From Corynebacterium sp. J010B-136 (lineage in GTDB: Bacteria; Actinomycetota; Actinomycetes; Mycobacteriales; Mycobacteriaceae), in assembly GCF_002967075.1 (NCBI RefSeq), contig NZ_PUGE01000001.1, positions 310,001-374,000 of the forward strand: DNA of 64,000 nt, in the 5' to 3' direction. A program made the position numbers and the translations under genes. Positions 35,696 to 44,880 of this stretch are shown piece after piece; within the stretch, counting starts at the first letter, position 1; the number at the start of each line of letters is the position of its first letter. The notes under the pieces were generated by a model. It did not search any database. It was not told the origin of the DNA and saw only the letters and a list, made by a program, of their open reading frames with translations.

Positions 35696-37035
35696 TTCTT
35701 GACAAACTGAGCGCCAATCCAAATCAGAATTGCCACCGCAGAAAGCGCCGCACCCGCAAGCGCTGGGGATGCATATCCCATGCCAGCCCCCACGACAACG
35801 CCACCGATGGCAGCACCAGCCGCATTAGCCAGGTTCAATGCCGAGTGGTTCAGCGACGCTGCCAAAGTTTGTGCATCGCCGGCAACATCCATGAGACGAA
35901 TCTGCAGGCTTGGGGTCAGGGATGCGCCAAAGAATCCGATAAGTCCAAAGTTAATGGTGCCCAAGATTGGATTGTGGGAGGTAAAGAAGAAGGCCACGAG
36001 AATCAACGTGATTGTAATCAGGGAGAATAAAATGCCCTTTTCCAAGCTGCGGTCGGCCAGCCAGCCACCGAAGTAGTTACCGGCAACATTGCCGATACCG
36101 TAGACCATCAGCACCAGCCACATGAGGCTTTCGGCCATTCCGGCACGTTCCGTCATCGTCCAGGTGATGTAGGTATACACGGCGAACATGCCGCCGAATC
36201 CAATCGCACCCATCGCCAAAGAAAGCCATACCTGTGGGCGACTAAATGCACCAAGCTCTGTCTTCACGGAGGTCGCGGGCATCCTCACCATATGCGGCAT
36301 CAAAACCCACAGTCCAGCCAGAGTCACAAGCCCCACCAGGACCACGAGCACGTAGGCAGCCTGCCAGCCCAAGGCCGAGCCCAGCGCCTGCGCGGCCGGC
36401 ACACCAAGCACGGTAGCCACAGATAGACCCATGCCCACCATCGCGACTGCTCTACCGCGCGCACCAGCCGGAGCCATCGACGCAGCTGATAGACCAGCGA
36501 CCGAGAAATACGCGCCGTGTGGCAGTCCTGCGATAAAACGCGCCACCATCAGCAGCGAATAATTTTCCGCAAAGATGCCTAAACCATTGCCGATAATAAA
36601 TGCCAGCATTAAAAACAGCAGCAGGCGTCGGCGCGGAATCTTGCCGGTCAATGCAGTAATCAATGGAGCGCCCACAACTACGCCTAAGGCATAAGCGGAA
36701 ATAATATGACTTGCTTGACCTTCGGAAATTCCCAGGTCGCTAGCAATCATGGGCAAAAGGCCCATCGACACGAACTCCGTGGTGCCGATGGCGAACCCAC
36801 CCATCGCCAAAACGATCACCACGATGATGCGACGGGTATTAGAAATAGAGGTCTGCAGAGGACGTGGACGGCGTCGAATCCGCGCACGCCGAGCCGCAAC
36901 CTCGGCGGCAGTTTCCTCAGCCCCTACCTCACCGTAAGTCGGATCTCCATATCCATCGAAAGACTGGGATGTGTGCGCATTATCACTTTGGTTAAACTGC
37001 TTCGCATTTTCATCATCAATCCGCTTGTCACTCAC
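35692..37035 (-). CDS. MFS efflux transporter
   Basis: 447 residues, 12 predicted membrane helices, of the drug/sugar-efflux DHA1 type (AraJ/NepI-like): FAIGTTEFVSMGLLPMIASD after a charged 70-residue N-terminus, then SAYALGVVVGAPLITALTGK (the conserved helix-4 antiporter-like motif) and GLPHGAYFSVAGL. Substrate unknown. The GTG at 37035 has AAGG 8 nt upstream and starts a VSDKR sequence; the ORF extends further upstream without a ribosome site. It diverges from the siderophore-uptake operon, so an exporter role in iron or drug stress is possible but not shown. Confidence 0.85.
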   Translation of the reverse strand: MSDKRIDDENAKQFNQSDNAHTSQSFDGYGDPTYGEVGAEETAAEVAARRARIRRRPRPLQTSISNTRRIIVVIVLAMGGFAIGTTEFVSMGLLPMIASDLGISEGQASHIISAYALGVVVGAPLITALTGKIPRRRLLLFLMLAFIIGNGLGIFAENYSLLMVARFIAGLPHGAYFSVAGLSAASMAPAGARGRAVAMVGMGLSVATVLGVPAAQALGSALGWQAAYVLVVLVGLVTLAGLWVLMPHMVRMPATSVKTELGAFSRPQVWLSLAMGAIGFGGMFAVYTYITWTMTERAGMAESLMWLVLMVYGIGNVAGNYFGGWLADRSLEKGILFSLITITLILVAFFFTSHNPILGTINFGLIGFFGASLTPSLQIRLMDVAGDAQTLAASLNHSALNLANAAGAAIGGVVVGAGMGYASPALAGAALSAVAILIWIGAQFVKK

Positions 37036-37177
37036 GCGGGCAACCTTACCGAAGCACTCCTTATATCCGCACGTCAAGTGATACACGGATAAAACTACTT
37101 GCCGGTGTGCAACCCGCCACCCACACGCTAAATGCCAGCGATAGGTTTGAGCTATTGAGATTCACAGCGTAATCATA

Positions 37178-37225
37178 TTGACAAAAGCGGTAACCTGCCG
37201 ATTAACATAGGTTAGCCTTAGACAA
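37178..37225 (+). promoter_or_regulatory. Promoter with DtxR-like box before the siderophore-uptake operon
   Basis: TTGACA at 37178-37183 is a candidate -35; TAACAT near 37203 is the -10 candidate. Immediately overlapping it, 37207-37225 reads ATAGGTTAGCCTTAGACAA, a good match in its left 12 bases to the 19-bp DtxR operator and weaker in the right half. Placement over the -10 predicts iron-dependent repression. Confidence 0.65.
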
Positions 37226-37270
37226 ATTAAGGCAGTCTAGCCTGCCTATTTACGTGGAGGACCACACACC

Positions 37271-38374
37271 GTGCAAACATCCAAACTTGTTCGTCTCACT
37301 GCTGTATCTGCCATCGCAGCACTTGCACTAACTGCCTGCTCCGACAGCGGAAGCTCCGATTCTGCAAATACTGACTCTTCTGCAGCATCCGAGTCCGCAG
37401 ACGGAAACGGGTCTGACGCAGATTCCAACAACCCGGCGGATGAGTCCCAGTTCCCCATCACCATGGAGCACGCACTTGGAGAAACCGTCATTGAGTCCAA
37501 GCCAGAGCGCGTTGCCACCGTTGGATGGGCAAACCACGAGGTCCCTCTCTCCTTCGGTATTGTTCCAGTAGGCATGTCCAAGTCCACCTGGGGCGATGAT
37601 GATGAAAACGGCATCATGCCATGGACCGAAGACAAGATTGCAGAACTCGGCGGCGAAGAGCCAGTGCTTTTCGATGAAACCGACGGCATCCCCTTCGAGC
37701 AGGTCGCCGACACCCAGCCTGATGTCATCTTGGCTGCATACTCTGGCCTGACCCAGGAAGATTACGACACCTTGTCTCAAATCGCACCTGTCGTGGCGTA
37801 CCCAGATAAGCCATGGACCACTTCTGCTTTTGACATGGTTTCTTTGGACGCAGCAGGCCTGGGCCTGGCTGATGAAGGCGAAAAGCTCAATGAAGACCTG
37901 AAGAAGCAGGTCGATGAAGCAATGGCGAACTACCCAGAACTCAAGGGCAAGAAGCCACTGTTTACCTCCTTCGGCGGCGCCTCGAGCGAATCCATGATTG
38001 GTTTCTACACCCTGGACGATCCACGCGCGGGCTTCTTGGAGGAAGCTGGTTTTGAAACCCCAGAAATCGTGAAGGAATACACCGGAAACTCCGATTCCTT
38101 CTGGGAAGAAGTCTCGACTGAGAACCCAGAGCAGTTCGACGACGTCGACTTCTTCATCTCCTACTCTTCAGGTGATGAAGCAGCAGATAAGGAAGCACTC
38201 GAGAAGATGCAGGCAGATCCGCTGACCTCCAAGATCCCAGCGATTGCTGAAGGCCGCGTTGTCTTCTTGGAAAATGGCCCACTCGGTGCATCCGCTAACC
38301 CATCCCCACTGTCTATTCCATGGGGTATCGATGATTACTTCGCAGCTCTAAATACTGCTTTCGAAGCTGAGTAA
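37271..38374 (+). CDS. Siderophore ABC transporter substrate-binding lipoprotein
   Basis: 367 residues. Lipoprotein signal peptide with lipobox ALTAC, Cys23, then a Ser/Asp/Ala-rich spacer to about 60 and a FecB/FepB-type periplasmic-binding fold (SKPERVATVGWANHEVPLSFG; VADTQPDVILAAYSGLTQED). It captures Fe(III)-siderophore at the cell surface and hands it to the following permeases. GTG start with GTGGAGGACC upstream. First gene of a five-gene operon behind a DtxR-like box. The siderophore is not identifiable from sequence. Confidence 0.9.
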   Translation: MQTSKLVRLTAVSAIAALALTACSDSGSSDSANTDSSAASESADGNGSDADSNNPADESQFPITMEHALGETVIESKPERVATVGWANHEVPLSFGIVPVGMSKSTWGDDDENGIMPWTEDKIAELGGEEPVLFDETDGIPFEQVADTQPDVILAAYSGLTQEDYDTLSQIAPVVAYPDKPWTTSAFDMVSLDAAGLGLADEGEKLNEDLKKQVDEAMANYPELKGKKPLFTSFGGASSESMIGFYTLDDPRAGFLEEAGFETPEIVKEYTGNSDSFWEEVSTENPEQFDDVDFFISYSSGDEAADKEALEKMQADPLTSKIPAIAEGRVVFLENGPLGASANPSPLSIPWGIDDYFAALNTAFEAE

Positions 38375-38405
38375 CTAACTCGCCGAAGCTAAGAAAGATT
38401 TTCAA

Positions 38406-39533
38406 GTGGTAGACCTCGCAGCGTCAGTAAAATCGGTGGAAGCGCAGGAAAAGGCCCAGGCGCACCATTCTTCAACCGCATCTGGGCTGGCTGAAGCAGC
38501 CCGTGCTTCCCAAACAGGAGTCGCTGGAAAAAAGCACCCCCTCGGCATGCGCATCGCAGTCCTCATCGGATTGCTTATCGCTTTGGCAATCGCGTGTGTT
38601 GCCTCCGTTATGTTCGGTGTTCGTTCCATCTCGGTGGAAGACGCCCTCGCTGCTATCGGCGGTGCAACTGAAACTGCGGAACAAGCCGCCGCCGCTGCGC
38701 GCATGCCACGAACTGTGATGGCATTGCTCGTCGGCGCAGCACTGGCGATGTCAGGTACTACCTTGCAGGGAATCACCCGCAACCCGTTGGCCGATCCGGG
38801 TATTTTCGGCGTACTCTCTGGCGCCTCACTCGCAGTTGTCACGGGCATTGCTTTCTTTGGGCTCTCACGCCCAGTGCCCACCATGATTGCCGCCATGTTC
38901 GGCTCTTTGGCGGCCGCGGTCTTTGTCTACTTCGTGGGCTCTTTGGGCCGCGGTGGTGCCACCCCGCTGAAACTCGCGCTTTCTGGTGCTGCCACCGCTG
39001 CGGCATCGTCAAGCTTGGTCTCTGCGATTTTGCTGCCGCGCGCCGATGTCATGGACCAATTCCGCTTTTGGCAAATTGGTTCCGTCGGCGGTGCCGAGTG
39101 GCCCAATCTGGGTTTGTCGCTGCCTTTCCTAGCCGTTGGTTTGCTCGTCGTTTTAGGCTGTGCACCAGGGCTTAACGCATTAGCGCTTGGCGATGACGTC
39201 GCCACCGGCCTGGGCATCAAAGTCATGACCACCCGTTTGGTCGCAACCTTTGGAGCGGTCATCTTGTGCGGTACTGCAACCGCGCTCGCAGGCCCGATTG
39301 CTTTTGTCGGTTTGATTGTTCCGCACCTGATCCGTCTTGTCTGCGGCACTGACCACCGCTGGCTGCTGCCACTGACCGGTCTTGCCGGAGCGCTATTGCT
39401 GACCGTCGCTGACACCATCGGCCGTGTGGTTACCCGTCCTTCCGAATTGGCAGTGGGCATTTTGGTTCCGCTTATCGGCGCACCGCTGTTTATTTGGATT
39501 GTTCGCAACACCAAGGTTCGGGAGCTTGCCTAA
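38406..39533 (+). CDS. Siderophore ABC transporter permease 1 (FecCD family)
   Basis: 375 residues, about nine membrane helices, with the FecCD signature RMPRTVMALLVGAALAMSGT and QGITRNPLADPGIFGV. A 45-residue soluble N-terminus precedes helix one. It pairs with the next permease, whose start codon overlaps this stop codon (TAATG). GTG start 32 nt after the binding-protein stop; AAGAAAG serves as a ribosome site. Confidence 0.9.
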   Translation: MVDLAASVKSVEAQEKAQAHHSSTASGLAEAARASQTGVAGKKHPLGMRIAVLIGLLIALAIACVASVMFGVRSISVEDALAAIGGATETAEQAAAAARMPRTVMALLVGAALAMSGTTLQGITRNPLADPGIFGVLSGASLAVVTGIAFFGLSRPVPTMIAAMFGSLAAAVFVYFVGSLGRGGATPLKLALSGAATAAASSSLVSAILLPRADVMDQFRFWQIGSVGGAEWPNLGLSLPFLAVGLLVVLGCAPGLNALALGDDVATGLGIKVMTTRLVATFGAVILCGTATALAGPIAFVGLIVPHLIRLVCGTDHRWLLPLTGLAGALLLTVADTIGRVVTRPSELAVGILVPLIGAPLFIWIVRNTKVRELA

Positions 39534-40603
39534 TGACTACTTCCACTCAAACCACTTCTTCAGGCGAGACCAGCTCCTCATCGGTTGCTAAAGACCTCGC
39601 AGCTTCTCTCGCCACTGGTCGCAAAAAGCGCGCACGCCAATACTGGGCTTTAGTTACGTTGCTTGTCATCGCGGTCATCGGCGTCTGGTTGGCCTCGCTC
39701 ATGATTGGCGAGACCTTCTATAGCTTGCAAGACGTCCTAGCCGTTGTCATGGGTGAAACCGTTCCTGGCGCCAGCTTTACCGTCGGCGCGCTGCGACTTC
39801 CGCGCGCAACGGTAGCGATTTTCGTTGGCCTAGCCTTCGGTATTGCCGGCACGATTTTCCAAACCATGCTGCGCAACCAACTGGCCTCACCAGACATCAT
39901 TGGTATTTCCGCCAGTGCATCGGCTGCTGGCGCAACCGGCATCATCATGTTCGGCCTCGGTCAGACCGCAGTGTCGATCATGTCGACCATCGCCTCGCTG
40001 GTAATCGCGCTGACTATCTATCTGTTGTCCATGAAGTCCGGCTTTACGGGTACCCGCATGATTCTGATCGGTATCGGCTGCGCAGCGATTATGCAGGCGT
40101 GGACTTCTTATGTGCTCTCGCATGCTGCTGCCTGGGATTTGGCTACCGCAACCCGCTGGATTACCGGTTCGCTCAACACCATGACTTGGGAACGCGGCCT
40201 ACCAGTTATCTTGACTGTCATTGTGCTGGCACCGCTGATGATTGCCTGCTCGCACCTGCTGTCGATCCTGGGACTGGGTGATGATTTAGCACGCGGTCTC
40301 GGCACTCACTTAACGCTGACCCGGGTGGTGTTATTCGTCGGTGCCGTCGTACTCATCGCCCTAGCTACTGCCGCTACTGGCCCCATCGCGTTTGTCGCCT
40401 TTATGGCAGGCCCCATCGCTTCACGGATTTTCAAACCCGGTGCCTCCCTCGTTCTCCCCGCGGGGCTCATCGGCGCATTGCTCGTGCTAGTCGCAGATCT
40501 GGCTGGCCAATACCTCTTTGGCACCCGCTACCCTGCTGGCGTTATCACCGGTGCGATTGGTGCGCCTTTTTTAATCTATCTACTTACTCGATCCTCGCGA
40601 TAG
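39533..40603 (+). CDS. Siderophore ABC transporter permease 2 (FecCD family)
   Basis: 356 residues with the second FecCD-type permease fold: RLPRATVAIFVGLAFGIAGT and FQTMLRNQLASPDIIGIS. Its ATG overlaps the TAA of the first permease by one base, so translation is coupled; the longer in-frame extension upstream overlaps coding sequence and is rejected. It forms the heterodimeric channel with its neighbour. Confidence 0.9.
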   Translation: MTTSTQTTSSGETSSSSVAKDLAASLATGRKKRARQYWALVTLLVIAVIGVWLASLMIGETFYSLQDVLAVVMGETVPGASFTVGALRLPRATVAIFVGLAFGIAGTIFQTMLRNQLASPDIIGISASASAAGATGIIMFGLGQTAVSIMSTIASLVIALTIYLLSMKSGFTGTRMILIGIGCAAIMQAWTSYVLSHAAAWDLATATRWITGSLNTMTWERGLPVILTVIVLAPLMIACSHLLSILGLGDDLARGLGTHLTLTRVVLFVGAVVLIALATAATGPIAFVAFMAGPIASRIFKPGASLVLPAGLIGALLVLVADLAGQYLFGTRYPAGVITGAIGAPFLIYLLTRSSR

Positions 40604-40610
40604 GACATTC

Positions 40611-41459
40611 ATGACTGCAATGAATATCAATGAACATGCCTCGACGGCGCAGCAGCTGGATTCCACCGCTCTACACGTTAAAGATGTATCGGTCGGCTAC
40701 GGTGAGCGCACGGTTTTAGACACGCTCAACGTCGACATCAAGCGAGGTGCCGTAACTTCCATTGTCGGGCCAAATGGCTGCGGCAAATCTACGTTGCTAC
40801 GCACCATGTCGCGTTTGCTAAACCCGACCAATGGCGAAATTGTCCTCGATGGCAAGTCCATCCATGACATCCCAACCCGTAAGCTCGCAACCCAGCTCGG
40901 CCTTTTGCCGCAGACCCCGATTGCCCCCGATGGCATCGTGGTCGCAGACCTAGTTGGCCGCGGCCGCACCCCGCACCAAGGCATCCTGGGGCGCTGGAGC
41001 CAGCAAGACTACGACATCGTTGCAGAAGCCTTGGAAACCACCGGTATCTCCGATCTCGCTGAACGCTCCATCGATGAGCTGTCCGGTGGTCAACGCCAAC
41101 GCGTGTGGATTGCCATGGCGTTGGCACAACGCACAGATACATTGCTTCTCGATGAGCCCACCACGTACTTAGACGTCAAGCACCAGTTAGATGTCTTGGA
41201 CTTGCTCACTGAGCTCAACCGCGATCGTGGCACCACCATCGTCATGGTGCTGCACGACCTCAATCTGGCCGCACGCTATTCCGATGAGCTCGTTGCAGTT
41301 TCTGGCGGGAAGGTCTTCGCGCATGGGCATCCACGCGAAGTCATCACCAAAGAAAATGTGAAGTCCGTATTCGGAATCGACTCGGTCATCATCACTGACC
41401 CGGTTTCCGATCAACCAGCGGTCATGCCTATTGGCCGCCACCACCTAAGGAATAAGTAG
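40611..41459 (+). CDS. Siderophore ABC transporter ATP-binding protein (FepC type)
   Basis: 282 residues: Walker A GPNGCGKST at 53-61, Q-loop in LGLLPQTPIAPDG, signature LSGGQRQRVWIAMALAQ, Walker B LLLDEPTTYLD and a switch-region HDLN. The DEPTTYLD form is typical of iron-siderophore ATPases. ATG at 40611 lies 7 nt after the permease stop; a second ATG at 40620 is possible. Confidence 0.93.
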   Translation: MTAMNINEHASTAQQLDSTALHVKDVSVGYGERTVLDTLNVDIKRGAVTSIVGPNGCGKSTLLRTMSRLLNPTNGEIVLDGKSIHDIPTRKLATQLGLLPQTPIAPDGIVVADLVGRGRTPHQGILGRWSQQDYDIVAEALETTGISDLAERSIDELSGGQRQRVWIAMALAQRTDTLLLDEPTTYLDVKHQLDVLDLLTELNRDRGTTIVMVLHDLNLAARYSDELVAVSGGKVFAHGHPREVITKENVKSVFGIDSVIITDPVSDQPAVMPIGRHHLRNK

Positions 41460-41466
41460 ATTCTCA

Positions 41467-42456
41467 ATGGCATTTTTCCCATTTCTCGCAACCGTCAAAA
41501 ACTCCGAACGCATCTCTCCTAACTTCCAGCGGGTAACTTTTACTGGCTTAGATGACATGGGCCCCGCAGGTCACATCATGGACTTGCGCATCAAACTAGT
41601 CATCCCGGGTGACCACGGCCTGCCAAAGATGACCGGCGAAGAAAACTGGTACGACGAATGGAAAGCCATTGACCCGGACACGCGCGGTAGCATGCGCACC
41701 TACTCCATCCGCGAGTTTCGTCGAGCAGGTGAGCACGACGAAGGTGCAAACCGTGAAGCTGAGCTCGATATTGACTTCGCTCTGCACGGCGTAGGCACTC
41801 CCGATAGCGGTCCCGCCGCCACCTGGGCAGTCGAAGCACAGCCCGGCGATCAACTCTATGTGGTTGCGCCGCAGAAAGACGACGAATCCGGCCCGGGCAT
41901 TGAATTTCAGCCTGGAGAGGCTACAAATGTTGTCATTTTAGGTGATGAAACTGCCCTGCCAGCTATGCTGCGCATCGCAGACGAGTGGCCTGCGGAACTC
42001 ACCGGCACCATGTACTGCGAATTGGTCGATAGCGCCGATATCCCGCAGATTGATTTCCCTGCAAATCTCACGGTGAACTGGGTCCCGCGTAGCCCAGAGC
42101 ATGCGTACGGTGACCTATTGGTTGAATCTGCAGCGCAGCTTTTTGAAGTTGAGAACCCACGCGGTGAATGCACCCCGCCGGAGCCATCGTCGCCGAAGGC
42201 ATCGACTAGCGATGACGCCGAGCCTGCCCCGCTGGTCTGGGAAACCCCAGCCTATAGCTCTTTCGACGACGATACTGATGCCGCCGAACCAGCTTCAACT
42301 GTTGCTGAACGCTTTGCTGATACTTATTTCTGGATCGCTGGTGAAGCCGGCATGGTCACCACTATTCGTCGCATGTTGGTTAAAGGCGCGGGCATTTCCC
42401 GCCACCGCGTTTCCTTCATGGGGTACTGGAAAACCGGTGTCAAAGCGCTCGGTTAA
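41467..42456 (+). CDS. Siderophore-interacting protein (FAD-binding ferric reductase)
   Basis: 329 residues of the SIP/ViuB flavoprotein family, which reduce Fe(III)-siderophore in the cytoplasm to free iron. Seen: N-terminal FAD-binding barrel with RTYSIREFR (the R-x-Y-S/T motif), VVILGDETALPAMLRI for the nucleotide-binding part, and C-terminal YFWIAGEAGMVTTIRR with HRVSFMGYWKTG. A 45-residue acidic Pro/Ser insert near 230-285 is longer than in most members. Last gene of the iron operon, 7 nt after the ATPase. Confidence 0.88.
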   Translation: MAFFPFLATVKNSERISPNFQRVTFTGLDDMGPAGHIMDLRIKLVIPGDHGLPKMTGEENWYDEWKAIDPDTRGSMRTYSIREFRRAGEHDEGANREAELDIDFALHGVGTPDSGPAATWAVEAQPGDQLYVVAPQKDDESGPGIEFQPGEATNVVILGDETALPAMLRIADEWPAELTGTMYCELVDSADIPQIDFPANLTVNWVPRSPEHAYGDLLVESAAQLFEVENPRGECTPPEPSSPKASTSDDAEPAPLVWETPAYSSFDDDTDAAEPASTVAERFADTYFWIAGEAGMVTTIRRMLVKGAGISRHRVSFMGYWKTGVKALG

Positions 42457-42582
42457 GAGCTGATTGTGCGCACCACTTAGTCCGGCCTTATCTCAAAAGG
42501 GGGCTGCTGCTCCCAAAAGATACGGTAAACCGGTATTCTTAGATGTTGAACATTTTCCAAAACATTAATTTTTAGGAGAAGC

Positions 42583-44757
42583 ATGGCAAAGATTATCTGG
42601 ACCCGTACTGACGAAGCACCATTGCTTGCGTCCTACTCTTTCAAGCCAATCGTTGAAGCATTCGCTTCCGTTGCTGGCATCGAAGTAGAGACTGCAGATA
42701 TCTCACTGGCTGCTCGTATCCTGGCTCAGTTCCCTGAGACCGAGGTTCCAGACGCACTGTCCGAGCTCGGTGAGCTAGCTAAGACCCCGGAAGCGAACAT
42801 CGTAAAGCTTCCAAATATTTCAGCTTCTGAGGTTCAGCTGCGCAAGGCTATTGCCGAGCTGCAGGCTGTTGGCTTCGACCTTCCAGAGTATGACGACGCC
42901 AAGGATAAGTACGACGTAGCTAAGGGTTCCGCTGTAAACCCTGTCCTGCGTGAGGGCAACTCTGACCGTCGTGCACCACAGGCTGTCAAGAACTTTGCTA
43001 AGGCAAACCCACACCGCATGGGCGCATGGTCGAAGGACTCCAAGACCAACGTTGCAACCATGGACGCAAACGACTTCCGCCACAACGAACAGTCCGTCAT
43101 CATCGATGGTGATGACACCTTGACCATCAAGCTAGTTGGCACCGACGGCGCTGAGACCGTTCTGCTCGACGGCCTGAAGGTTCTCGACAAGGAAGTTATC
43201 GACGGCACCTTCATGTCCGCAAAGGCTCTCGATGAGTTCTTGAAGGCACAGGTTGCCCGCGCGAAGGAAGAGGGCGTTCTCTTCTCCGCACACCTGAAGG
43301 CCACCATGATGAAGGTCTCCGACCCAATCATCTTCGGTCACGTTGTGCGCGCATTCTTCGCTGATGTTTACGACAAGTACGGTGAGCAGCTGCTCGAGGC
43401 TGGCCTGAACGGCGAAAACGGCCTGGGCGCTATCTACTCCGGTCTGGAGAAGCTCGACAACGGTGCTGAAATCAAGGCTGCTTTCGATGCTGCTTTGGAA
43501 AACGGCCCAGACCTGGCAATGGTCAACTCCAACAAGGGTATTACCAACCTGCACGTTCCGTCCGATGTCATCATCGACGCTTCCATGCCAGCGATGATCC
43601 GTACCTCCGGCCACATGTGGAACAAGAACGATGAAGAGCAGGACACCCTCGCTGTCATCCCTGACTCCTCTTACGCTGGTGTTTACCAGGCAGTTATCGA
43701 AGACTGCCGCGAAAACGGCGCTTACGACCCAACCACCATGGGTACCTCCCCTAACGTTGGTCTGATGGCTCAGAAGGCTGAGGAGTACGGCTCCCACAAC
43801 AAGACCTTCAAGATCCCAGCTGACGGCGAAGTTCAGGTTGTGAACTCCGCTGGTGATGTTCTGATTTCTCACAACGTTGAGGCAAATGACATCTGGCGCG
43901 CATGCCAGACCAAGGATGCCCCAATCCAGGACTGGGTCAAGCTCGCTGTTAACCGTGCACGTCTGTCCGGCATGAAGACCATCTTCTGGCTCGACACCGA
44001 GCGCGCACACGACCGCAACCTGATCGACTTGGCTAACAAGTACTTGGCCGACCACGATACCGAGGGCTTGGACATTGAGATCCTCTCCCCAATCGAGGCA
44101 ACCAAGGTCACCGTTGAGCGCATCCGTCGCGGCGAGGACACCATCTCTGTTACCGGTAACGTTCTGCGTGACTACAACACCGACTTGTTCCCAATTCTGG
44201 AGCTCGGTACCTCTGCAAAGATGCTCTCGGTTGTTCCTTTGATGGCTGGCGGCGGTCTGTTTGAGACCGGTGCTGGTGGCTCTGCTCCTAAGCACGTTGA
44301 GCAGGTCCAGGAAGAAAACCACCTGCGTTGGGACTCCCTCGGTGAGTTCTTGGCGCTGGCTGAGTCCTTCCGCCACGAGCAGCAGAACCACGGCAACGAG
44401 CGCGCTGGCGTTTTAGCTGCTGCACTCGACAACGCAACCGAGCGTCTGCTGACCGAAGGCTACTCCCCTTCCCGCAAGGTCAAGGAAATCGACAACCGCG
44501 GTTCCCACCTGTACCTCGCAGCATTCTGGGCAGAAGAACTGGCTAAGCAGACCGATGATGCTGAGTTGGCAGAAGGCTTCAAGGCTTTCTCCGCCAAGCT
44601 CAACGAGAACCTCGACGCAATCGCGCAGGAGCTCATCGACATCCAGGGCCAGCCTGCAGACTTGGGCGGCTACTACTGGTTCGACGAGAGCAAGGCTGAA
44701 GAAGTCATGCGTCCTTCCTCCGTTTACAACGAGATCCTGGAATCTCTGAAGAAGTAG
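42583..44757 (+). CDS. icd: Isocitrate dehydrogenase, NADP-dependent, monomeric type
   Basis: 724 residues, close to the 738 of the C. glutamicum enzyme. It oxidises isocitrate to 2-oxoglutarate in the TCA cycle and supplies NADPH. The monomeric IDH family is unmistakable: [18 protein letters not shown] at the N-terminus, [25 protein letters not shown]-type segment (quoted in part), [20 protein letters not shown], and [12 protein letters not shown] near residue 560. AGGAGAAG precedes the ATG; codon use is strongly biased, fitting high expression. A 16-bp terminator follows. It sits immediately after the siderophore operon as in C. glutamicum. Confidence 0.96.
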   Translation: MAKIIWTRTDEAPLLASYSFKPIVEAFASVAGIEVETADISLAARILAQFPETEVPDALSELGELAKTPEANIVKLPNISASEVQLRKAIAELQAVGFDLPEYDDAKDKYDVAKGSAVNPVLREGNSDRRAPQAVKNFAKANPHRMGAWSKDSKTNVATMDANDFRHNEQSVIIDGDDTLTIKLVGTDGAETVLLDGLKVLDKEVIDGTFMSAKALDEFLKAQVARAKEEGVLFSAHLKATMMKVSDPIIFGHVVRAFFADVYDKYGEQLLEAGLNGENGLGAIYSGLEKLDNGAEIKAAFDAALENGPDLAMVNSNKGITNLHVPSDVIIDASMPAMIRTSGHMWNKNDEEQDTLAVIPDSSYAGVYQAVIEDCRENGAYDPTTMGTSPNVGLMAQKAEEYGSHNKTFKIPADGEVQVVNSAGDVLISHNVEANDIWRACQTKDAPIQDWVKLAVNRARLSGMKTIFWLDTERAHDRNLIDLANKYLADHDTEGLDIEILSPIEATKVTVERIRRGEDTISVTGNVLRDYNTDLFPILELGTSAKMLSVVPLMAGGGLFETGAGGSAPKHVEQVQEENHLRWDSLGEFLALAESFRHEQQNHGNERAGVLAAALDNATERLLTEGYSPSRKVKEIDNRGSHLYLAAFWAEELAKQTDDAELAEGFKAFSAKLNENLDAIAQELIDIQGQPADLGGYYWFDESKAEEVMRPSSVYNEILESLKK

Positions 44758-44802
44758 TTCTTCCTAAGTCGCGACATCTAGACCACATCGCGTCTTAAAT
44801 CC

Positions 44803-44846
44803 GACGACGTCCTCTTGATCCGGCACTGGGTCAAGAGGACGTCGTC
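44803..44846 (+). terminator. Terminator after icd
   Basis: Perfect 16-bp stem (44803-44818 with 44831-44846) and a 12-nt loop that can add three more pairs, followed by ATTTC. It begins about 45 nt after the stop. Confidence 0.8.
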
Positions 44847-44850
44847 ATTT

Positions 44851-44880
44851 CACGGGTAGGCACGGGTAGATTGGTCTACT
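44851..44880 (+). promoter_or_regulatory. Short tandem repeat and possible leaderless promoter before the M3 peptidase
   Basis: CACGGGTAG occurs twice, at 44851-44859 and 44861-44869. TAGATT at 44867-44872 is a -10 candidate only 8 nt before the ATG, and GTAGA-TTGG-TCTAC is a short inverted repeat. Confidence 0.35.

Noticed and set aside
43132-44391. 419-codon frame opposite icd
   Set aside because: Antisense to a complete monomeric isocitrate dehydrogenase with highly biased codons.
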